From Eubacteriales Family XIII. Incertae Sedis bacterium (lineage in GTDB: Bacteria > Bacillota > Clostridia > Peptostreptococcales > Anaerovoracaceae): a DNA stretch of 64,000 nt. Shown piece by piece: positions 52,969-58,838 of the stretch. The stretch spans positions 1-64,000 of the forward strand of contig JAISTX010000003.1 in the NCBI GenBank assembly GCA_031272365.1, written 5' to 3'. A model generated the notes under the pieces. The model was not told where the DNA came from, ran no database searches, and saw only the letters and a program-made list of their open reading frames with translations. The position numbers and the translations under genes are program-made. How positions within the stretch are numbered: position 1 is the stretch's first letter; each line of letters opens with the position of its first letter.

Positions 52969-54054
52969 TCAGCCGATGACCCGGTATTTGTTTACCGACT
53001 CGACCAAAGCGTCGAAATTTTCAAGCGGGACGTCGCGCATGATGTTGATCGGCGCAAGGACCATGTTCCCGTAACGGCCGAGATTCTCCACCACGTATTT
53101 CACGTTCTCCCGCACATCGTCCGGCGTGCCCCTCGAAAGCGTCTGCTGGCAATCGATCCCCCCGTAGAACACGAGGTTGTTCCCGTAGCGCTTGCCCAGC
53201 GCCTCGATGTCCATCGCCGCCGACTGCACCGGGTGGATTGCGTCCAGCCCGATCTCCAGCATGTCGTCGAGGAAGATGGAGCAGTCCCCGCAGGAGTGGT
53301 GCACGATCCCCAGCCCGTGCTTTTTGTAGACCTCCCAGATTTTCGCGAGGCGCGGCTTGTAGAACTTCCGCCACAGCTCCAAGGACATGACCGGGCCGCG
53401 CTGCGTGCCGTAGTCGTCGCCGCTGTGCCCGAAGGCGATGTCGTACTGCACCAGCATTTCGGCGATCCCGATCCTGTACTCCATGATTTTGTCCAGCAGG
53501 GCTTCCAGCTCGTCCGGATAGTCGTAGTGGTCGAGCAGGCAGGTCTCGTACCCCAGAAGGAGATAGGATTTTTCAAAGAGGCCATAGTACTGCCCGACCG
53601 CCACGGCCATCCCCTTTGCGTTGTATTTGTCGACGATTTCGATGAGCTCGTTGAGCTGGCCGGGGACGTCCGGCTCGGGCGCCGTGAAGTCCGCCACCTT
53701 CCTGATGTCCGGGATGACCACGTTCTCCACGGGACGCTCGCCGTCATGGTCTGTGCGCCAGCCAAGCCCCCAGCGGTCGTATACGACATGCGGATCCTTT
53801 TCGTCCCTCCGGGCAAACCCGTTCTTCAATACGAAGTCCATGAGCTTCGGGTCGTATACGAACTTCTGTATCTCGTCCATGACGTTGCAGTAGACGATGT
53901 CGCAGCCGAGGTAATCCAGCATATCCTCGTAAGGCATGCCCAGGTGCGCCGCAAGCCGTTCCATCGTCCGGTAGTCCTCAAACATATAGTCCACCGGCAT
54001 CCGGTCGGCCTTCTGGTGTTTCAGGGTGGTTTGCACGCGTTCCTTGCTGTTCAT
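52969..54054 (-). CDS. URO-D family protein, first gene of the tetritol operon (361 aa)
   Basis: A second URO-D-superfamily barrel. It begins MNSKERVQTTLKHQKADRMPVDYMFEDY, the usual opening of MtaA/CmuA-like members, and contains GLGIVHHSCGDCSIFLDDMLEIGLDAIHP with a His-x-Cys pair, and LVFYGGIDCQQTLSRGTPDDVRENVKYV, where another cysteine follows GGID. The Arg-rich HemE N-terminus is missing. It differs clearly from the family member at 11980, so the two are paralogues rather than recent copies. Its position at the head of an importer operon suggests a role with the imported substrate. The ATG at 54054 has AAAGGAG upstream. Function unknown. Confidence 0.82.
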   Translation of the reverse strand: MNSKERVQTTLKHQKADRMPVDYMFEDYRTMERLAAHLGMPYEDMLDYLGCDIVYCNVMDEIQKFVYDPKLMDFVLKNGFARRDEKDPHVVYDRWGLGWRTDHDGERPVENVVIPDIRKVADFTAPEPDVPGQLNELIEIVDKYNAKGMAVAVGQYYGLFEKSYLLLGYETCLLDHYDYPDELEALLDKIMEYRIGIAEMLVQYDIAFGHSGDDYGTQRGPVMSLELWRKFYKPRLAKIWEVYKKHGLGIVHHSCGDCSIFLDDMLEIGLDAIHPVQSAAMDIEALGKRYGNNLVFYGGIDCQQTLSRGTPDDVRENVKYVVENLGRYGNMVLAPINIMRDVPLENFDALVESVNKYRVIG

Positions 54055-54152
54055 CTTGTTCTCCTTTCGCTCGGGCATTATGTTGCAAATAGTTTTTAAT
54101 AATTTATTTTCGTAATTGTTTTTTAAATGTGTTTTAAAAATTAGTTATTATA

Positions 54153-54181
54153 AAACTATTCTATTAATCCACGCTTGTCAA
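54153..54181 (-). promoter_or_regulatory. Promoter of the tetritol operon
   Basis: On the minus strand TTGACA (54181-54176) is followed after 17 bases by TAGTTT (54158-54153), with a perfect TATAAT directly beyond (54152-54147). The long AT-rich leader (54055-54150) is a good place for ROK operators, though I cannot define one. Confidence 0.55.
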
Positions 54182-54211
54182 GAAACAGTTTCTGGAATTT
54201 CCTTTGGGGGG

Positions 54212-54400
54212 CGGGCGGGCCCTGTGCAAAATTTGCGGTTGGGTAGTGCCCGACCGCCCGGTGATGCGGCCGTTTTGACATCATTCGCATTTCCATGGCG
54301 TTTTTGCCGGCAAGTATGTATGTTATTGGAAGTTTTGCCGTGTTCGGGCACTACCAAACTGGATTTTCTGCACACAGGGTGCGCCGGTGCCCGCCCGCCG
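54212..54400. repeat. Imperfect foldback element between the tetritol operon and the M20 gene
   Basis: GCGGGCGGGCCCTGTG with TAGTGCCCGA (54212-54254) reappears, reversed and complemented, at 54343-54400 (TCGGGCACTA, CACAGGG and GCCCGCCCGCC). Mismatches and small gaps lie between these blocks. About 88 bases separate the arms. It looks like a decayed palindromic or MITE-like element. No gene is visible in it. Confidence 0.6.
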
Positions 54401-54433
54401 GCGCCTGCGGATTCCTCCGAGGATCGCAAGCTG

Positions 54434-54442
54434 TGGTATACT
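54434..54442 (+). promoter_or_regulatory. Extended -10 promoter, probably giving a leaderless mRNA
   Basis: TGGTATACT ends six bases before the ATG at 54449. A start site at the normal distance falls on or next to the A of the ATG, and no ribosome binding site exists in the gap. Confidence 0.5.
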
Positions 54443-54448
54443 CAACCC

Positions 54449-55609
54449 ATGGACGACAAAGATCTTGAGCGGCTGATCATCTCGCACCGGCGGGCTTTGC
54501 ACCGCGTCCCGGAGCTCGACGTGGACCTGCCGGAGACGCGCGCCTACCTGCTGGAGGCGCTCGCCCCGCTGGGGTGCGAAATACGGGACCTCGGGGAGGC
54601 CGGGTTCACGGCGTTTTTCGACTGCGGGGGCGGCGCGGGGGCGGGCGCCACGGCCTTCCGCACGGACATGGACGCGCTCCCGATACTGGAGTCGGGGCTG
54701 ACGGACGAGGGCACGCCTTCGCTGGCGGCGCGCGAGGGGTTTCTGAGCGGGCACGAGGGAATGATGCACGCCTGCGGGCACGACGGGCACATGGCGATCC
54801 TGCTCGGGCTCGCGCAGTGGGTCTCAGAAAACAGGGCGGCGCTTCCCAAAGGCGTCCTGCTCATCTTCCAGGCGGCCGAGGAGACGACGGGCGGCGCGAA
54901 GCAGATCTGCGCGTCGGGCGTCTTCGAGGACTACGGGGTGGGGCGCGTCTTCGGGCTGCACCTCTGGCCGGACCACCCGGCGGGCGCGGTCGTCTGCCGC
55001 GAGAAGGAATTCATGGCGGGCGTCCACGTCGCGGAGGCGGAGATCACCGGGCGCGCCGCGCATATCGCGGAGTACTGGATGGGCGCGGACGCGCTCGCGG
55101 CCGCGTGCCAGTTTGTGAAGGAGGCCTACCGCCTCGAGGCGTCGCTGCCCGAGGGCGACAGCCGCATCCTCCGCTACGGCGCGCTGGAGGCGGGCACGGC
55201 GAGCAACGTCGTCGCGGACAAGGCCGTCCTCTACGGCACGATGCGCGCGTTCTCGGACGCGGTGTTCGAGCGGCTGTTCGAGGGGCTGGACGGGATCGCC
55301 GAGGGCATCGGCAACGACTTCGGCGTGGACGTGAAGCTGCGCTACTCGGAGGGCTACCCGCCCGTCATCAACCCGCCGGGGCTCTACCAAGAAGCGAAGG
55401 CGCGGCTGACGCAAGCCGGGTTCGCGTGGGTGGAACTCGCCGAGCCCTTGATGGTCGCCGAGGATTTTAGCTATTATCAAAAAGAGGCGCCCGGGCTCTT
55501 CCTGCACCTGGGCACGGGGCTGGACTGCAAGATGCACACACCGGCCTATGAGATCGACGAGAGCGTCCTCATGGCCGGCGTGCGCTTGTTCCGAAACTTG
55601 CTCGGATAG
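54449..55609 (+). CDS. M20 family amidohydrolase (386 aa)
   Basis: A zinc-dependent peptidase/amidohydrolase of the M20D type (IAA-amino-acid hydrolase / N-acyl-amino-acid amidohydrolase). Metal-site motifs are FRTDMDALPI, HACGHDGHMAILLGLA, and FQAAEETTGGAKQI with the catalytic glutamate. GLHLWPDHPAG follows, and MVAEDFSYYQKEAPGLFLHLGTG lies near the end. The dimerisation domain lies between (EITGRAAHIAEYWMGADALAAAC). Length is normal. It would cleave an N-acyl or peptide bond in the cytoplasm. ATG 54449 is the first codon downstream of an extended -10, which suggests leaderless translation; the same frame is open further upstream but lies in the foldback element. Confidence 0.88.
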   Translation: MDDKDLERLIISHRRALHRVPELDVDLPETRAYLLEALAPLGCEIRDLGEAGFTAFFDCGGGAGAGATAFRTDMDALPILESGLTDEGTPSLAAREGFLSGHEGMMHACGHDGHMAILLGLAQWVSENRAALPKGVLLIFQAAEETTGGAKQICASGVFEDYGVGRVFGLHLWPDHPAGAVVCREKEFMAGVHVAEAEITGRAAHIAEYWMGADALAAACQFVKEAYRLEASLPEGDSRILRYGALEAGTASNVVADKAVLYGTMRAFSDAVFERLFEGLDGIAEGIGNDFGVDVKLRYSEGYPPVINPPGLYQEAKARLTQAGFAWVELAEPLMVAEDFSYYQKEAPGLFLHLGTGLDCKMHTPAYEIDESVLMAGVRLFRNLLG

Positions 55610-55648
55610 AAGGCTTGGGGTAGCCTGGGAGATGCGTCCTTCGCCGCC

Positions 55649-56785
55649 TTACGGCTGCTGGGGCGCCGGGGCCTGCGGCTGCACCGGCGGCATCGGCGGC
55701 CTTGGCGGCATCGGCGGCACCGGGCCTTGCGGGCCGTTCATGCGCCACGGGCCCGGCTTTTCCTTCTTCGGGTGCTTTTCCCGGTACTTCGCCAGCAGGC
55801 GCTTCACGAGCTTGCGGATGAACCAGGCGCAGATGGCGATCACCGCGATCAGCCCGATCACCGGGGCCGCGCCCGCGAAGAACACCGCCGCGTTCTCGAG
55901 GAACTCCTTCACGCCCGTCGCGGAGAGCGACATCGCCTGCGACGCGCGGTCCCCCAGCGGCTCGCCGTCGGGGCCGATGGTCTCCGGCGTGATCAGCTCG
56001 TAGAGGCTCAGGTCCACCGTCGCGTAGTCCACGAGGTTGTCCATCTTGCGCAGGCTGCCCTGGTACTGGTCGAGCTCGTAGAGCACCTGCGAGAGCTCCT
56101 GCTCGAACACGATGATGTCCTCGGCCACCGTCGCCGTCTCAAGGTAGCCGACCAGCCGGTCCCGGCGCATCTCCAGCATCTGGATGCGCGCCTCGGTGTC
56201 GAAGTACGAGTCCGTCAGGTCCTCGGAAGACTTCTGCTTGTTCACGAGCTCGCCGACGCCCTCCAGCCCGCTGACGAGCCCGTCGTACTTCGCGACCGGC
56301 ACGCGCAGGGACATCGTCGTGGTGCGCCCGTAGCTCTGATTATAACTATTCACGCCCCCGTCGCTGTTCTCGCTTGCGATGTAGCCGCCCGCGTCGCCGA
56401 CGAGCTTGTTGATCTTCTGGTAGTCCTCGTCGAAGTTCTTCGTATTGAGCGTGAAGGACGCCGAGAAGGTGATCTTGTGCGCCGCGCTGCCGGCGGACTC
56501 CTGGATCTGGGCGGCGCTTGCGGCCGTGCCCGTGCCCCCGCCCGCAAACGAATCCGCCTCAACGGACGCCACGGACGGGGACTCCGCCACACTCTCTCCT
56601 ATCGCCGAGGGGTCCATGTCCTCCATGTCGTAGTAGCCATCCCCCGCCCCCGCGGCGGCGTCCGTGGCGGCTTCCGCCGCAGAGCCTTCGCCGCCGCTCG
56701 CGGAGCAGGACGCAAACGACAGCGCCAGCACGAGGACGGCCGGGATGGCGATCAGTTTTTTCAAATTCAACGCATTGCCTTTCAT
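55649..56785 (-). CDS. DUF4349 lipoprotein (378 aa)
   Basis: The N-terminal signal LKKLIAIPAVLVLALSFASC has a lipobox cysteine, and a long Ala/Gly/Ser/Glu linker follows. The central domain (KITFSASFTLNTKNFDEDYQKINKLVGDAGGYIASEN ... LSLRVPVAKYDGLVSGLEGVGELVNKQKSSEDLTDSYFDTEARIQMLEMRRDRLVGYLETA) is typical of DUF4349, including the coiled-coil-like hairpin after it. A single membrane helix (FFAGAAPVIGLIAVIAICAWFIRKLV) is followed by a basic, Pro-rich cytoplasmic tail of about 50 residues (PPMPPRPPMPPVQPQ). AGGAGG is well placed for the ATG at 56785. The function of the family is unknown, though a membrane or envelope role is likely. Confidence 0.88.
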   Translation of the reverse strand: MKGNALNLKKLIAIPAVLVLALSFASCSASGGEGSAAEAATDAAAGAGDGYYDMEDMDPSAIGESVAESPSVASVEADSFAGGGTGTAASAAQIQESAGSAAHKITFSASFTLNTKNFDEDYQKINKLVGDAGGYIASENSDGGVNSYNQSYGRTTTMSLRVPVAKYDGLVSGLEGVGELVNKQKSSEDLTDSYFDTEARIQMLEMRRDRLVGYLETATVAEDIIVFEQELSQVLYELDQYQGSLRKMDNLVDYATVDLSLYELITPETIGPDGEPLGDRASQAMSLSATGVKEFLENAAVFFAGAAPVIGLIAVIAICAWFIRKLVKRLLAKYREKHPKKEKPGPWRMNGPQGPVPPMPPRPPMPPVQPQAPAPQQP

Positions 56786-56910
56786 TTTATTTTCCTCCTA
56801 TCGCAAGTTTTAGTTTGCAGATACCCACAAAACCCGGCGCGCGCGGGAAACATTACACGGCGGCGGAGATTTTTTTTCGGGGAATATCCGGGCCGGCCAG
56901 CCATTCAAAA

Positions 56911-56990
56911 TGCGTCGAAATGCAAGGTTTATTGCACAATCAACGATTGTCGGCTTTGTTATTGCAATAATATTTACATTTCGACGCAAA
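56911..56990. repeat. Nested foldback upstream of gltX
   Basis: TGCGTCGAAATG (56911-56922) pairs with CATTTCGACGCA (56977-56988), and the match continues imperfectly inward to TTATTGCA/TGCAATAA (56929 and 56962). In the loop sits a smaller palindrome ACAATC-AAC-GATTGT (56936-56950). Nothing else but the gltX promoter is visible in 56786-57098. Confidence 0.62.
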
Positions 56991-57082
56991 TTCGGGCTTG
57001 TGGAGTCCGAAATCCGGGCCGCCGCGCCATGCCGCGTGGATGCCAAATCCTTTGCCCAGGCCAACGAGCCCGGGGCGCATTA

Positions 57083-57091
57083 TGGTATACT
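57083..57091 (+). promoter_or_regulatory. Extended -10 promoter of gltX, probably leaderless
   Basis: TGGTATACT ends seven bases before the ATG at 57099. No ribosome binding site fits in the gap, and the expected start site coincides with the start codon, as at 54449. Confidence 0.5.
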
Positions 57092-57098
57092 GGTAGCC

Positions 57099-58838
57099 AT
57101 GGATGGAGACAACAAAATTTGCAATAACGATCATGAACGGCTTGCCGCTCTGCTCTTCCCGGACGGCGAAGACGGGCGGGATGCCGGCGATTTCGAGGCG
57201 CTCTACCCGCACAGGGGACTGCCCGAGGGGGCGGCCGTGACGCGGCTCGGGCCAAGCCCCACGGGCTTCGTCCACCTCGGCAACCTCTTCATGGCGACCG
57301 TCAACACCCGGCTCGCGCAGCAGTCCGGCGGCGTGTGCTACCTGCGCGTCGAGGACACCGACCGCAAGCGCGAGGTAGCGGGCGCGGTGGAGATGCTCCT
57401 CCGGTCGCTCGCGTACTTCGGCATCTCCTTCGGCGAGGGCGTCACCCTCCCGGGCGGGGGCGAAGGCGAAGGCGGCGAAGCCGGCGGCCAGGCGGTGGAG
57501 AAGGGCGCGTACGGCCCCTACTACCAGTCGCGGCGCCGGGAGGTCTACCACGCCTTCGCGAAGAAGCTCGTGCTCGCGGGCAAGGCCTACCCCTGCTTCC
57601 TGACGGAAGCGGAGATCGAGGAAATCCGCGCGGAGCAGGAGGCGGGGAAGGAGCTGCCCGGCATCTACGGCCCCTACGCCCGCTGGCGCGGCGCCGCCTA
57701 CGAGGAAGTGGAGGGGCGCATCCGCGCGGGCGAGCCCTGGGTGCTGCGCATCAACGCGGACCTCTGCGAAACAGAGGAAAGCGTCACGGACGGCATCAGA
57801 GGCCCGCTCACGCTCCCGCGCAACGTGCTTGACACTGTTATTCTCAAAACGGACGGGCTGCCGACCTACCATTTCGCGCACGTCGTAGACGACCACCTCA
57901 TGCGGACGACGCACGTCATCCGCGGCGAGGAGTGGCTGCCGTCGCTGCCCATCCACCTCATGCTCACGGCCGCGCTCGGCTTCGCCGCGCCCGTCTACTG
58001 CCACACCGCGCTGCTCATGAAGATCGACGGGCAGACCGGCACGAAGCGCAAGCTGTCCAAGCGCAAGGACCCCGAGCTCGCGCTCTCCTGGTACATGGCC
58101 GAGGGCTACCACCCGGCGGCGCTCACCGAGTACCTCCTGACCGTCATCAACTCCGACTACGAGGAGTGGCGGCTCGCGAACCCGCAGGCGGACAGCGGCC
58201 AGTTCACCGTCACGACAGGGAAGATGGGCGCCAGCGGCATCCTCTTCGACCTCAAGAAGCTCGAGGACGTCAGCAAGGACACGCTGCTGCGCATCCCGGC
58301 GGGCGCGCTCGCGGACTTCCTTTTGGACTGGGCCCAACGCGAGAACCCGGACGCCCACCGCGTGCTGTCCGAGAACAAGATCACGCTCGTCCACGCGCTC
58401 GACGTGGGCCGGACGGGCGCCAAGCCGCGCAAGGACCTCGCGTACGCGAAGCAGATTTTCGAGTTCATCGGCTATTTCTTCGATGAATTTTTTGCAATAA
58501 CAGAGCCGCTGCCGGACAACGTCACGCACGAAGACGCGGCCCTGATTTGGGGGGACTACCTGAAATCGTACGACCACGGCGACGACCGTGACGTTTGGTT
58601 TTCGAAGATCCGCGGCATCGCGGAGGCGCGCGGCTACGCGCCCCGGCCGAAGGACTTCAAGCAGGACCCCGATGCGTGGAAAGGCCATGTCGGCGACGTC
58701 AGCTGCGTCATCCGGCTCGCGCTCGTCGGGCGGAAGGATTCGCCGGATCTGTGGGAAATCCAGCAGATCCTCGGAGAGGCCCGCGTGCGGGCGCGCGTCG
58801 CCGGGGCGGCGGGAAAATTAGGGCAGGGGAGCAGATGA
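57099..58838 (+). CDS. gltX: Glutamyl-tRNA synthetase with N-terminal extension (579 aa)
   Basis: Charges tRNA-Glu. Class I signatures are present: the HIGH-type motif PSPTGFVHLGNLF and the KMSKS-type KRKLSKRKD. YLRVEDTDRKREV and YHFAHVVDDHLMRTTHVIRGEEWLPSLPIH complete the catalytic core. About 45 residues precede the core (ERLAALLFPDGEDGRD ... HRGLPEGAAVTR); such an extension is known in clostridial GltX and makes the protein longer than the usual 480. A Gly/Glu-rich insertion (GGGEGEGGEAGG) lies near residue 120. It directly precedes, and overlaps by four bases, the hybrid histidine kinase gene. It has no T-box, unlike many clostridial synthetase genes. Confidence 0.93.
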   Translation: MDGDNKICNNDHERLAALLFPDGEDGRDAGDFEALYPHRGLPEGAAVTRLGPSPTGFVHLGNLFMATVNTRLAQQSGGVCYLRVEDTDRKREVAGAVEMLLRSLAYFGISFGEGVTLPGGGEGEGGEAGGQAVEKGAYGPYYQSRRREVYHAFAKKLVLAGKAYPCFLTEAEIEEIRAEQEAGKELPGIYGPYARWRGAAYEEVEGRIRAGEPWVLRINADLCETEESVTDGIRGPLTLPRNVLDTVILKTDGLPTYHFAHVVDDHLMRTTHVIRGEEWLPSLPIHLMLTAALGFAAPVYCHTALLMKIDGQTGTKRKLSKRKDPELALSWYMAEGYHPAALTEYLLTVINSDYEEWRLANPQADSGQFTVTTGKMGASGILFDLKKLEDVSKDTLLRIPAGALADFLLDWAQRENPDAHRVLSENKITLVHALDVGRTGAKPRKDLAYAKQIFEFIGYFFDEFFAITEPLPDNVTHEDAALIWGDYLKSYDHGDDRDVWFSKIRGIAEARGYAPRPKDFKQDPDAWKGHVGDVSCVIRLALVGRKDSPDLWEIQQILGEARVRARVAGAAGKLGQGSR

